This document shows, piece by piece, positions 52,769 through 61,713 of a stretch of DNA of 64,000 nucleotides. The position numbers and the translations under genes are program-made. Source of the DNA: MH13 sp042140245. GTDB taxonomy: Bacteria > Pseudomonadota > Alphaproteobacteria > Rhizobiales > MH13. Below the pieces are notes generated by a model that saw nothing but the letters and a program-made list of their open reading frames with translations, made no database searches and was not told where the DNA came from. The stretch's first letter is position 1. Each line of letters opens with the position of its first letter. The stretch is from assembly GCF_042140245.1 (NCBI RefSeq), contig NZ_CP159483.1, positions 1,736,001-1,800,000 on the forward strand, written 5' to 3'.

Positions 52769-53770
52769 CTGCGCCCGACATTGAACGATATTGCCCAAGC
52801 CGCCCAGGTGTCCCTGGCTACCGTGGATCGTGTGATGAACCGGCGCTCTGGGGTCTCAGCGCGCACCAGTATGCAGGTTATGGCGGCTGCCCGTGCTCTT
52901 GGCTATTTGCCTGAGGACAATACCGCATCTTCAGCAAAAATCCTTTTCTTGCTGCCACAGGGCACCAATGCCTACATCGCTGAATTGGCGCGTCAGGCGC
53001 AGAATCACGCCAAGACGGTTCCGTTTTTTGATGTTGAGGTTGTGCGCATACGAGCCCTCGATCCACACGCGTTGGCCGAGGCAATTTCGCAGGCTGGCGC
53101 ATCAAGTCATGGCATAGCCGTGGTTGCACTCAACCACCCGGCGGTACGTGAGGCTATACGGGGCGTCGTAAATGATGGTGTACCGGTGGTGACACTCGCA
53201 TCAGACAGTCCTGATGCGCCGCGCCGCGCCTTCATCGGTATCGACAATGGGCAGGCCGGTCGCTTGGCGGGCTACACGGTTGGACGTTTTTTGGGTCAGA
53301 AACCGAAAGGCAAAGTCGCCTTGTTTGCCGGCACCATTGCCTATCGCGGTCACCAAGAGCGTGAGATGGGTTTTCGCCAGGTTTTGGCCGAAGACTATCC
53401 TGGTCTTGAAGTTTTGGAACTTCGTGAAAGCCGCGAGGACCGCAAGAAGGCTTTTAAGCTGACTGGCGACCTCCTGAAGGCGCATGGCGATTTGGTTGGC
53501 CTCTACAACGCGGGTGGCGCGACGGTGGGGATTGCTGCCGCTCTTGAGGACGCAAAACGCCAGAGACTGGTTTTTGTCGCGCATGAGGCGACCGAAGAGA
53601 ACAAGGCCTACCTGCTGTCGGGCACGCTTGATGCGGTGATTGACCAGAACGCGCGTGCACAAGTCACCGAGATATTGAAAACGCTTGGTGCAGCGCTGGA
53701 GGGGAAGGACCATCAGCCCGAACCATTGCAGCTTCAGCTTATCGTGCGCGAAAATCTGCCGCCTCTTTAG
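52769..53770 (+). CDS. LacI-family regulator with probable CTG start
   Basis: The protein has 333 residues from CTG at 52769, giving (M)RPTLNDIAQAAQVSLATVDRVMNRRSGVS, the normal LacI N-terminus. AGGAG at 52758-52762 is spaced six bases from this codon. The TTG at 52781 is the first standard start, but it is 18 bases from AGGAG and would cut the headpiece. The effector domain is Peripla_BP_4-like (GHQEREMGFRQVLAEDYPGLEVLE, NAGGATVGIAAALED). It is divergent from the desaturase operon and likely controls it. Confidence 0.85.
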   Translation: MRPTLNDIAQAAQVSLATVDRVMNRRSGVSARTSMQVMAAARALGYLPEDNTASSAKILFLLPQGTNAYIAELARQAQNHAKTVPFFDVEVVRIRALDPHALAEAISQAGASSHGIAVVALNHPAVREAIRGVVNDGVPVVTLASDSPDAPRRAFIGIDNGQAGRLAGYTVGRFLGQKPKGKVALFAGTIAYRGHQEREMGFRQVLAEDYPGLEVLELRESREDRKKAFKLTGDLLKAHGDLVGLYNAGGATVGIAAALEDAKRQRLVFVAHEATEENKAYLLSGTLDAVIDQNARAQVTEILKTLGAALEGKDHQPEPLQLQLIVRENLPPL

Positions 53771-53776
53771 CGACCA

Positions 53777-54127
53777 TCAGACCGCACGAGAATTTTCACG
53801 CCAAATGGCCAATGCTTCAGCCCAGGATGGCGTATTCTTCGAATGATAGCCATGCACCTTGCCGGTTCCGATGGATTTGAATGCTTTCATAGCTTTTAGA
53901 TGGGCAGCGGATCTCAGGTAGGTGAGCATGGCCTCACGCGATGTCCAGACAGTCAGTGTGTGATGAATGCCGTCGACCTTGCGTGCATCGGTTGAGAGGT
54001 TACCTGGTGCACTGGATGCTTGCGAAAAAGAGCGCATGGCGTGCCAGGAGAAGAGAGGGGCTTGCAGCGGCGATCTTAGTTTCAGGCCTGTGATCGAGAC
54101 ATAGATTTCGCTTGCTCCCTCTTTCAT
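53777..54127 (-). CDS. Small dimeric alpha-beta barrel-like protein (DUF3291/monooxygenase-like)
   Basis: The 116-residue protein contains IYVSITGLKLRSPLQAPLFSWHAMRSFSQASSAPGNL and HHTLTVWTSREAMLTYLRSAAHLKAMKAF, a layout seen in DUF3291 and antibiotic-biosynthesis-monooxygenase-like ferredoxin folds. Its ATG overlaps the RND permease stop (ATGA, 54124-54127), so it is co-translated as the third gene of the efflux operon. It may modify or sense the exported compound; this is inference. Confidence 0.65.
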   Translation of the reverse strand: MKEGASEIYVSITGLKLRSPLQAPLFSWHAMRSFSQASSAPGNLSTDARKVDGIHHTLTVWTSREAMLTYLRSAAHLKAMKAFKSIGTGKVHGYHSKNTPSWAEALAIWRENSRAV

Positions 54128-57100
54128 TCCGCAGCCACCTGCACATTAGCTGGCAATCCAACATCATTGGCTGGACTGTGCTGCTTGCTGGCTCTGCTTC
54201 CCTCCGATTGCTCGCCCAGCTTTATTGCCCGGCGCGCATAGGCGAGCACGAACATGGGCGGTGTAAAGTAGAACGAAACGACTGTGGACAACAGGACGCC
54301 ACCTGCCACCGACATAGCAAAGGGTGGCCAGAACCCACCGCCAGCCAAGATCAGGGGCAGGAATCCGCCAAAGGTGGTGATGGTAGTGGAGACGATGTGA
54401 CGGCTTGAGCCCATCAACACGTCCACCATTGCTGATTTGTCGCCACGCATGGCGCCTTCACTGGCTTGCAGACCCGTGAGGATGATGATGGCCGCGTTCA
54501 CAGAGACGCCAATCGACCCGATCACACCAATGATGGCATTGATGCCAAAGGGATATTGGAAAACGGCCAGCGCAAGCATAGAGAGCCCAGCACTGAGGCC
54601 GCAAACAACCAAAGCAATGGCGGTGAGGCGGAACGCGTTGAAGGTGAGCGCGATGGCCGCGATGGTCAGCGTGATGATGAGGCCGAGGGACGCCAAAAGG
54701 TCGCCGAGCGTGCTGGCGCGCGCATCACTGTCTCCTCCTAGCTCCATCCGGTAGCCGGGTGGTAGAGCAAAGCCAGCCTCATCAAGAGCTGCCTGGACTT
54801 CAACAAGAGCCTCTTCGGGCAGCACCCCGCGCAGGATGAACGCCTGAACGGTGTTGGCGCGTTCGCCATTGCGGCGGGTGATGGTGCTGGCCGCCGGTTC
54901 AAGGCGGATGGTTGAAATGGCCGAGAGAGGCATGGCTGGCCATTGGCCCTCTGCGGATCTCTGCGCCGCGCTAGGCAGAAGGATGGGCAGGTCGCGGATC
55001 GCTTGAAGATCGTCCCGGCTCGCATCGCCAAGGCGCACACGAATGGGCAACTCTTCGGCGCCCTCCACCATCGAACCGCCGGTCACGCCTTCCAGACTCG
55101 CCTGCAGCTGGCGGGCGATTCCTCCCAGATCGAGGCCGATCAGGCGTGCCTGTGCTTCATCCACATCTATGATGGCTTTTGGCGCGCCTGGACCAATGGT
55201 GCCGCGCACCATGAGAACGCTATCGACGCTCGCTATGATCTGCTGAGCTTCGTCTCCCAGCTCACGAAGCGTTTGTATGTTTTCTCCGATCAGCCGGATT
55301 TCGACAGGTGCCGCCACGGGTGGGCCTTGGACTAAGCCGCGTACGAGCACTTCTGCTTCTGGGGCGGTCATTGCGAGATTGCGCTGAAGCTCCGGCAGTA
55401 AGGCCTCGGTCGCGTCGGGCGAGGTGGTTGTGATGAGCGCCTGGGCGTGGCCCGGTGCGTTCTCTCGTGCGCCAACGATGTTGTAGTAGAAAGCCGGACC
55501 GGACCGCCCAACCACCCACATGATTTGGTTGATGCGATCATCAGCGCGCAATTGTTCGTCGATCTGAGCAACTGTCTCTTGCGTTGCCGTAATGGCGCTT
55601 CCAGGCGGCAAGTCGATCTCAATATAGAACTGATCGCGATCAACGCCTGGAAAGAACTGCGCTGTAAGTGTTGGTAGGCTGAGAAAGCCCATAATGGGTA
55701 GAACCAAAGATAGCGCGATGGAGCGGATAGGGTTTGCCACCGCCCAGCCAAGCGATGCTTTGAAGACATGCGCGATGACTCCGCCTTGCAATCCGCCGCG
55801 CTTCCCGTTGGCGGGCAGCAGATGTCCGGCGATGGCTGGCGTTAGGGTGATCGCCACAACGAACGACCAGCAAAGCATGATAACGACGGCGATGGCGATG
55901 GAGCCAACAAAATCCCCAGCCGGACCCGGCAGAAGGATGAGCGGTGTAAAGGAGAGTGCGGTGGTGACGGTGGAAGCCAACAGCGGTGCGAACAGTCGTC
56001 TGACCGACCGTCGCACCGCCTCTACACGTGTCATACCTTTGGCAAGGCGCTGTCCCACTTCGTCAGTCATGACAATGCCGGCATCGACCAAGAGACCAAG
56101 CGCAACGATGAGCCCGGTCACCGACATTTGATGGATCGCCAATCCGATAAAGTTCATGGTTGCGAGCGTCGCCAGCGTCACGATGGGCAGGATCAGCGCA
56201 ACAATCATCGCAGAGCGAAAGCCGAGCGTGAGCAAGAGCACACCAACGACCAGTGCCACACCGATGGCCATGTTGGTGCCGACCTCCAACAGGCGGTCGC
56301 TGGTGTAGCGGCTTTGATCGAAGGTTAGATCGAGCGCCAAACCGCCCGGCACAAGCTGACTGTAGTCGCCTATAGTGTCGCGGACGAACCCCGCCCAGAC
56401 ATCGACCTGAAGACCTTCTTCGAGTTTGGCGCCAAGCAGGATTGCAGGCTGGCCGTTGTAAAGAGCGCTTTCTTCGACTGGCAGTCGTGGGCCACGGGTG
56501 ATCTCAGCGATCTGATCCAGATACGCCACGCTTCCATCGGCGCTTTGCCGCACAACGATTTGGCTCAAGCGATCCAGTGCCTCGACCTCGCCATCAATGT
56601 TGATCAGAAAATCGCTTTCGGTTCCGCGCACGCGACCGGCCTGACCCTTAGCGTCAGCTTGCGCAATGGCTTGAGACACATCCGAAGCTGACAGGCCAAG
56701 CGCAGCGGTGGCCACGGGATCGAGACGTACCAAAACCTCATCCTTGGGCAGGCCGAACAGATCAACGGCTTCGGTTCCTGGTATGTTGCGTAGTTCTTGC
56801 GCTAAATCGCGGGCATAGCGGGCGGCGATGGTCGGTGAGATGCCCGCCCTTTGGCTGCTGATCGCCACGATGGCGGCGTAGGCGCTGCCACCGCCCGTCT
56901 CAAATTCAGGTTCCAGAGCATCGGTGGGTAGCGCGGGGGAAAGGTCGGCGAGATCATCGCGGATTTCTGCCCATACCTCTTCAATGCGATCATCGGGAAC
57001 TGTGACGCCCAGCTCAACGGACACAATTGAAATGCCCGTGGAGGAGGCTGAGGTGATCACGTCGACCTCGGCCACTTCGCGCAGCACATCTTCCACCTCG

Positions 57101-57288
57101 GCGGTGACCAGCGCTTCCACCCGAGCGGGATCGGCTCCAGGAAACACCGTTGTGACAGTGGCAAAGAGGTTGGTGATGGTTGGGTCTTCTTGGCGACCTA
57201 TGGCCAACAGAGACGAGAGACCGGCAGCTATAATCACAAGCAAGGCGAGGGCGATAAGGCGCGGTTGGCGGAAGGTGAGGCTTTCCAT
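54124..57288 (-). CDS. RND-family efflux transporter, inner-membrane permease
   Basis: The 1054-residue protein has the AcrB/MexF layout: an N-terminal membrane segment, two large periplasmic domains and two blocks of five to six membrane segments. TM4 carries GLLVDAGIVMTDEV, with one acidic residue where AcrB has two (Asp407, Asp408); several RND subfamilies have this. It works with the adaptor upstream and an outer-membrane TolC-like channel not present here. Its start overlaps the adaptor stop by one base. The substrate is unknown. Confidence 0.93.
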   Translation of the reverse strand: MESLTFRQPRLIALALLVIIAAGLSSLLAIGRQEDPTITNLFATVTTVFPGADPARVEALVTAEVEDVLREVAEVDVITSASSTGISIVSVELGVTVPDDRIEEVWAEIRDDLADLSPALPTDALEPEFETGGGSAYAAIVAISSQRAGISPTIAARYARDLAQELRNIPGTEAVDLFGLPKDEVLVRLDPVATAALGLSASDVSQAIAQADAKGQAGRVRGTESDFLINIDGEVEALDRLSQIVVRQSADGSVAYLDQIAEITRGPRLPVEESALYNGQPAILLGAKLEEGLQVDVWAGFVRDTIGDYSQLVPGGLALDLTFDQSRYTSDRLLEVGTNMAIGVALVVGVLLLTLGFRSAMIVALILPIVTLATLATMNFIGLAIHQMSVTGLIVALGLLVDAGIVMTDEVGQRLAKGMTRVEAVRRSVRRLFAPLLASTVTTALSFTPLILLPGPAGDFVGSIAIAVVIMLCWSFVVAITLTPAIAGHLLPANGKRGGLQGGVIAHVFKASLGWAVANPIRSIALSLVLPIMGFLSLPTLTAQFFPGVDRDQFYIEIDLPPGSAITATQETVAQIDEQLRADDRINQIMWVVGRSGPAFYYNIVGARENAPGHAQALITTTSPDATEALLPELQRNLAMTAPEAEVLVRGLVQGPPVAAPVEIRLIGENIQTLRELGDEAQQIIASVDSVLMVRGTIGPGAPKAIIDVDEAQARLIGLDLGGIARQLQASLEGVTGGSMVEGAEELPIRVRLGDASRDDLQAIRDLPILLPSAAQRSAEGQWPAMPLSAISTIRLEPAASTITRRNGERANTVQAFILRGVLPEEALVEVQAALDEAGFALPPGYRMELGGDSDARASTLGDLLASLGLIITLTIAAIALTFNAFRLTAIALVVCGLSAGLSMLALAVFQYPFGINAIIGVIGSIGVSVNAAIIILTGLQASEGAMRGDKSAMVDVLMGSSRHIVSTTITTFGGFLPLILAGGGFWPPFAMSVAGGVLLSTVVSFYFTPPMFVLAYARRAIKLGEQSEGSRASKQHSPANDVGLPANVQVAAE

Positions 57289-58466
57289 CAGCGTTCTCCT
57301 TGCTCGGTTCGTTCATTAGCCAGACGCACGTGCGCACCGGGCACCACGCGATGGGCGCCATTGTCGATGATCATGAGGTCGTCGATGAAGGTGCCCCGGA
57401 CAAAGGCTAGATCACCCTCCAAGTGCAGCACTTCGACAGCTTCCAGGCCAACTGTGTAGGTGCTGGTTTCTACCGACGGGGTTAGGGAGAGAAGCGTCCA
57501 TAGACCGCGCACGCCATCTTGCAGGGCGGTCACGGGGACCACATAGCCCAACTGATCAATGACAGGCTGTAAAGTGAGGGTGCCAGCCTCCAAGTAAACG
57601 GGATCGTTGGTATCAATCTCAAAGAGTGCGGTGCGTGTACGCGTCTGCGGGTCAAGGTCTGGGCGAAAGCCTTCAAACGCCGCGTCATAGTCGACGCCAT
57701 TGATGGTGATGCTGACGTTGTCGAGCTCGGTTAGACTTGATGCCAGAGCTGGATCGACGCCAACGCGAAACAGCGGTGTACTGTCCTCCAGCAGGTTCAC
57801 AATAGGTTGGCCGACTGAGGCAACTGTACCATCATCCACCAGGCGTGATGCGACTGTTCCATCAAAAGGTGCAACCAGCTGTGTTTGTGACAGCTGCACA
57901 TCAATCCGGGTCATGCTGGCATCAATTTCAGCGATGCGCGCCTCTAGATCGGCCAGGGTTAAGCGCGCGGTGTCGAGTGTTTGTTCCGAGGCGAAACCCC
58001 GATCCCGTAGTTCGCTTTGACGCTGGGTGGTTAGTTCGGCCAGCTCCACCTGGGCCTCGATGGCGCGGCGCGAGGCTTGAAGGCGCTGGCGCTCAGCATC
58101 CAAGATCCGCGTGTCGAGTTGGGCAATGACTTGACCGGCTTGCACAACGTCGCCCTCATCGACGAGCAGTTGCTCGATTTCCCCGGCTTGTTGGAATGCG
58201 AGGCTGACACTTTGTGCCGCTTCGACCTGTCCTTGAAAGCGACGTGTGACGGTGAGACCGGATTGGGGCGAAATGGTTGTCGCGCTCACGACAGTGATCG
58301 GGGCTGGCGATGGACCAAGCACCGCATCGGCGCGCTCGGAGAGCAACGTCACGCCGCCTAGGACAAGTCCACCAGCGAGCAGAATGACGGCACTGGTACC
58401 GCTTAGAGTTAGGAAGCGTTTGACAAGGCGCGGGCCAAGCGGCGATTTGGAAGGTGTCCGGTTCAT
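57288..58466 (-). CDS. RND efflux periplasmic adaptor (HlyD/AcrA family)
   Basis: The 392-residue protein has an N-terminal membrane anchor (FLTLSGTSAVILLAGGLVLGGVTLL), a lipoyl half (RRFQGQVEAAQSVSLAFQQAGEIEQLLVDEGDVVQAGQVIAQLD), an alpha-hairpin (~105-170), the second lipoyl half (VAPFDGTVASRLVDDGTVASVGQPIVNLLE) and beta-barrel plus membrane-proximal domains. It bridges the permease and outer-membrane channel. It is first in the operon, with TetR operators upstream. Confidence 0.92.
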   Translation of the reverse strand: MNRTPSKSPLGPRLVKRFLTLSGTSAVILLAGGLVLGGVTLLSERADAVLGPSPAPITVVSATTISPQSGLTVTRRFQGQVEAAQSVSLAFQQAGEIEQLLVDEGDVVQAGQVIAQLDTRILDAERQRLQASRRAIEAQVELAELTTQRQSELRDRGFASEQTLDTARLTLADLEARIAEIDASMTRIDVQLSQTQLVAPFDGTVASRLVDDGTVASVGQPIVNLLEDSTPLFRVGVDPALASSLTELDNVSITINGVDYDAAFEGFRPDLDPQTRTRTALFEIDTNDPVYLEAGTLTLQPVIDQLGYVVPVTALQDGVRGLWTLLSLTPSVETSTYTVGLEAVEVLHLEGDLAFVRGTFIDDLMIIDNGAHRVVPGAHVRLANERTEQGER

Positions 58467-58486
58467 GGGTGTCTCTTGCCTTCTTG

Positions 58487-58501
58487 GTAAGCATCACTTA
58501 C
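58487..58501. promoter_or_regulatory. TetR-type operator 1
   Basis: GTAAGCATCACTTAC has 5-bp inverted arms (GTAAG/CTTAC) and lies 20 bases upstream of the adaptor start on the reverse strand. Confidence 0.7.
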
Positions 58502-58520
58502 TTCATCGCCGACCACATAT

Positions 58521-58535
58521 GTAAACGTCACTTAC
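58521..58535. promoter_or_regulatory. TetR-type operator 2
   Basis: GTAAACGTCACTTAC is 13 of 15 identical to operator 1, 34 bp away, and lies 17 bases upstream of the TetR start, so it is placed for autoregulation as well. Confidence 0.7.
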
Positions 58536-58552
58536 TTTGACAAGGCCCTAAG

Positions 58553-59185
58553 GTGCAATTTGTGAAAAAAGAGCCTCAGACATCTCAGCCAACCGACAGG
58601 CGCGAGGCCTATCATCATGGAGATTTGCGCGCGCATCTCATTGAAACTGTTCGACAATTGGTGGAACAAAAGGGCGTCGACGGGTTTTCCATCTCTGAAG
58701 CAGCGCGGATGGCGGGCGTCAGCAGTGCAGCGCCTTACAAGCACTTTCACGACAAGATGGAGATCGTTCGCGCCGTGGCATTGGAGGGTATGCACCGGCT
58801 AGGCTCCGCGATGCAGCAGGCGGCCGATGGAGCATCCGCCGCCAATTTTGGAAAGATCGATGCGGTGGGCCAATCCTATGTAGATTTTGCCCGTGCGGAG
58901 CCGGGTGTTTTTCGGTTGATGTTCGGACTAACCGAAACCCATGCCAGTGACCCGGAGATTATGTGCACGGGGCAGGAGACCTATGGCATCGTGCTGCGTG
59001 AAGTCGCCGCTGCGATGCCTGAAGGTACGAGTGAGACTGATGTTCAGCTAAGATCGTACCTTTTGTGGACGTTCGTGCACGGCCATTCGTTTTTGCAAAT
59101 CGATGGGAAGGTTGAGGCGAGCAAGATGGCTGCCTCGGAGGATCAACTGATAGCCGAAATGTCTAAGCGCATTCTGAGCAACTAG
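58553..59185 (+). CDS. TetR/AcrR-family transcriptional regulator
   Basis: The 210-residue regulator starts at GTG (58553, or a second GTG at 58562). The TetR helix-turn-helix is at ~22-68 (LRAHLIETVRQLVEQKGVDGFSISEAARMAGVSSAAPYKHFHDKMEIVRAVALEG). The C-terminal domain has EPGVFRLMFGLTE, as in TetR_C_33/WHG-type families. It is divergent from the RND operon and presumably releases it when it binds an effluxed compound. Confidence 0.92.
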   Translation: MQFVKKEPQTSQPTDRREAYHHGDLRAHLIETVRQLVEQKGVDGFSISEAARMAGVSSAAPYKHFHDKMEIVRAVALEGMHRLGSAMQQAADGASAANFGKIDAVGQSYVDFARAEPGVFRLMFGLTETHASDPEIMCTGQETYGIVLREVAAAMPEGTSETDVQLRSYLLWTFVHGHSFLQIDGKVEASKMAASEDQLIAEMSKRILSN

Positions 59186-59215
59186 ATGCGAGCACCATGC
59201 GTATTCGCGATCACG

Positions 59216-59647
59216 CTAAGCAACACACTGTTCGTACTGGTCAATCTGAGTTGCACCGATCATTGAGCCGAGCGCCTCGCGCTTAAGCGGCTTGTCAAGA
59301 AAGTGCACATCTGGGTGGGCATTGCGAAAGGCGTCGGCGTCGCATTGCAGCAGTGGGACGGTCATCATGACGGCCACGCTTTTGATCAGCCCGCCGAGTT
59401 TGCAAGACCGGATTTGATGCAGGAATTGCACGCCGTTGAAATGCGGCATGCGAAAATCCAGCAAAAGCAAATCAACGGCGTCGCCTGTACTATTGATTTT
59501 TTTGGATAGGAAGAACGCCAACGCCTCACGTGAGTCGACAAACTGGTCAACGTGCGAAAACCACTGGGTTGCATCGATTGTGCGGCGAACAAAAAACTGA
59601 TCGACCTCGCAATCGTCGAGGATGACAACGCTGCGTTTGTTTTCCAT
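59216..59647 (-). CDS. Single-domain response regulator
   Basis: The protein has 143 residues from the ATG at 59647; the frame extends to 59689 but the receiver fold begins at SVVILDDCEVDQ. Acidic pocket residues are DDCE, the phospho-acceptor Asp is in LLLLDFRMPHFNG, the switch Thr is in VMMTVPL and the Lys is in FLDKPLKR. No output domain and no histidine kinase gene adjoin it. Such stand-alone receivers relay phosphate or bind a partner protein. Confidence 0.9.
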   Translation of the reverse strand: MENKRSVVILDDCEVDQFFVRRTIDATQWFSHVDQFVDSREALAFFLSKKINSTGDAVDLLLLDFRMPHFNGVQFLHQIRSCKLGGLIKSVAVMMTVPLLQCDADAFRNAHPDVHFLDKPLKREALGSMIGATQIDQYEQCVA

Positions 59648-59842
59648 AGCGCTTCTGCCTTGCTTCGCTTTTGTTGGAATAGTGTACAATCATTCTAATG
59701 TATTGGGCAATTGATGAATGCTAGAACCTTCGTGCCATGAACCGCAGATTTGCTCGCGCCTGACGCCAGCTTCCCATTGCCTTGACGGTTTGAGGCGCTC
59801 CGTTCGACACAAAACTTGGTGCAGAGGGTACGGAAGTCCAGA

Positions 59843-60526
59843 ATGACCTATGTGATTGCGCCGCCAGAACAGCCAGCACTTCCCGTTGTTGGCACGGACC
59901 ATCTGTTCCCAGTGAGTCGCGTCTTCTGCATCGGACGCAACTATGCTGCGCATGCCGTTGAAATGGGTCATGATCCCGGCAAGGAAGCACCATTTTTTTT
60001 CTTCAAGAGTCCGTCGAGCCTAACCAGCGATGGTGTGTTTCCTTATCCTTCCATGTCGAGTGATGTGCACCATGAGCTGGAGATGATTGTCGCGCTCTCC
60101 AAAGGGGGCAGTGACATCGGTATTGATCAGGCCCGTGATCATGTTTTCGGTTACGGGGTTGGGCTCGATATGACGCGTCGTGATCTCCAGGGCGAGGCCA
60201 AGGCGATGGGCCGTCCATGGGAGGTCGGCAAATCGTTTGAGAAGTCGGCCCCCTGCGGACCGCTCGTCCCAGGAGCGGTATGCGGTCATCCTGAGGAAGG
60301 CGAGGTGACGCTGGAGATCAATGGGGAGCGGCGTCAGAGCGGTGACCTCAACCAGATGATCTGGAAGGTTCCGGAAGTCATTGCGATTCTATCGCGCTAC
60401 TTCGTGCTGCAATCTGGCGATGTGATCATGACTGGTACGCCGTCTGGTGTTGGGCCAGTTCAGCGTGGTGATGTGATGCACGGCCGTATCGTTGGCATCG
60501 GCGAACTGACAGTGCGTGTGACCTGA
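59843..60526 (+). CDS. Fumarylacetoacetate hydrolase family protein
   Basis: The protein has 227 residues from the ATG at 59843; an upstream in-frame ATG at 59816 adds nine residues. Motifs are RVFCIGRNYAAHAVEMG, FFKSPSSL, the metal-binding HHELEMIVALS, GYGVGLDMTRRDLQ and MTGTPSGVGPVQRGD. Family members hydrolyse or decarboxylate acylpyruvates such as fumarylpyruvate or oxaloacetate. It stands alone, convergent with nagA eight bases away, so its pathway is not indicated. Confidence 0.9.
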   Translation: MTYVIAPPEQPALPVVGTDHLFPVSRVFCIGRNYAAHAVEMGHDPGKEAPFFFFKSPSSLTSDGVFPYPSMSSDVHHELEMIVALSKGGSDIGIDQARDHVFGYGVGLDMTRRDLQGEAKAMGRPWEVGKSFEKSAPCGPLVPGAVCGHPEEGEVTLEINGERRQSGDLNQMIWKVPEVIAILSRYFVLQSGDVIMTGTPSGVGPVQRGDVMHGRIVGIGELTVRVT

Positions 60527-60534
60527 AACTGGCC

Positions 60535-61713
60535 TTACTGTGCGAGAAACGCGTTGCCGTCGACCACCACTCCCATCGCTTGAAACCCATCATCAAGCAG
60601 TGTGAAGCTCGCGCGGTGTCCTATTTGAACGGTGCCGAGTTCTCCTGACAAACCCAATGCTTTGGCCGGGTTCAAACTCGCCATCCGCATGGCTTGAGCT
60701 GGCGACATGTCCATCAACGCGATGGCGTTACGTACAGCTTGATCCATTGCCAAGTGGGCACCGGCGAGTGTTCCGTCTGGCCCTGTCAGACGACCTTGGT
60801 TAAGCGTGATTGGCGTACCGTAAAGGTCGAAGCTGGTTATTGTGCCAGCGAGCGTCTTCATGGCGTCAGTTACCAGGCACAAACGGTCAGGCATCAGCTT
60901 AGCGACCATAGCAAGATTTTGCTGATCGACATGCAAACCGTCGGCGATGATGCCCGCAAAGAGTTCTGGGCACATCAATGCGCAACCAACCACGCCGGGA
61001 TCACGGGCTGAGATTTGCGATTGGGCATTGAAAAGATGTGTTACGCCGCTGACACCGGCCTCAATCGCGCGCTCCACTTCCGATTTTGTGGCGTTGGAAT
61101 GACCGATGAAAACACGAGTGCCAGACGCTACCAGTTGGCGGATTAGTCCGTGACTCTGGCACTCTGGCGCAAGGGTGAGAAGCACGGTCCCATTGGCCTG
61201 ATTTATCACATCCACATCAGCCGGTTCGAGCGAGCGAATGAACTCTTTCGGATGGATGCCAGGGCGCTCTGGTGACAGAAATGGTCCCTCCAAATGGACG
61301 CCGAGAATGCCCGGTACTTCGCGATCTAGCGCCTCATTGGCCGCTGTAATGGCTTTGGTGTAATCGGCTTTTGGTGCTGTGATGAACGTTGGCATGATAT
61401 GCGCGGTCCCGCCGTTGCGCGCCCCACTTGCTATACGCGCGATGGCGTTCGTAGTCGGTTCCTCATTGAACTGCGTATCGGCTGCACCATTGATCTGGAT
61501 GTCAATGAAACCGGGCGCCGCCACTTTTGTTTCTATGGTGCCGGATGGCACGGTTTCTCCAGCACCTAACGGTTGGACATCTTCGATGATGCCGTCCGCA
61601 ATGGTGATCAATTGGTTGGCGCGTGACTCGTCGGCTAAACCATCATAGAGATCGCGAGCGAAGATCGTGTTGATGGGGTCGCCATGATCAACCAAGGTCT
61701 GGCTCCTCACCAT
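60535..61713 (-). CDS. nagA: N-acetylglucosamine-6-phosphate deacetylase
   Basis: The 392-residue amidohydrolase contains APGFIDIQINGAADTQF, GVHLEGPFLSPERPGIHPKEFIRSLE, HSNATKSEVERAIEAGVSGVTHLFNAQS and LVTDAMKTL. Metal ligands are the Glu in LEGPF and the histidines in GHSNA and THLFN. It removes acetate from GlcNAc-6-phosphate to give glucosamine-6-phosphate for NagB. It overlaps the nagB 3' end by 26 bases and is last in the operon. Confidence 0.93.
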   Translation of the reverse strand: MVRSQTLVDHGDPINTIFARDLYDGLADESRANQLITIADGIIEDVQPLGAGETVPSGTIETKVAAPGFIDIQINGAADTQFNEEPTTNAIARIASGARNGGTAHIMPTFITAPKADYTKAITAANEALDREVPGILGVHLEGPFLSPERPGIHPKEFIRSLEPADVDVINQANGTVLLTLAPECQSHGLIRQLVASGTRVFIGHSNATKSEVERAIEAGVSGVTHLFNAQSQISARDPGVVGCALMCPELFAGIIADGLHVDQQNLAMVAKLMPDRLCLVTDAMKTLAGTITSFDLYGTPITLNQGRLTGPDGTLAGAHLAMDQAVRNAIALMDMSPAQAMRMASLNPAKALGLSGELGTVQIGHRASFTLLDDGFQAMGVVVDGNAFLAQ

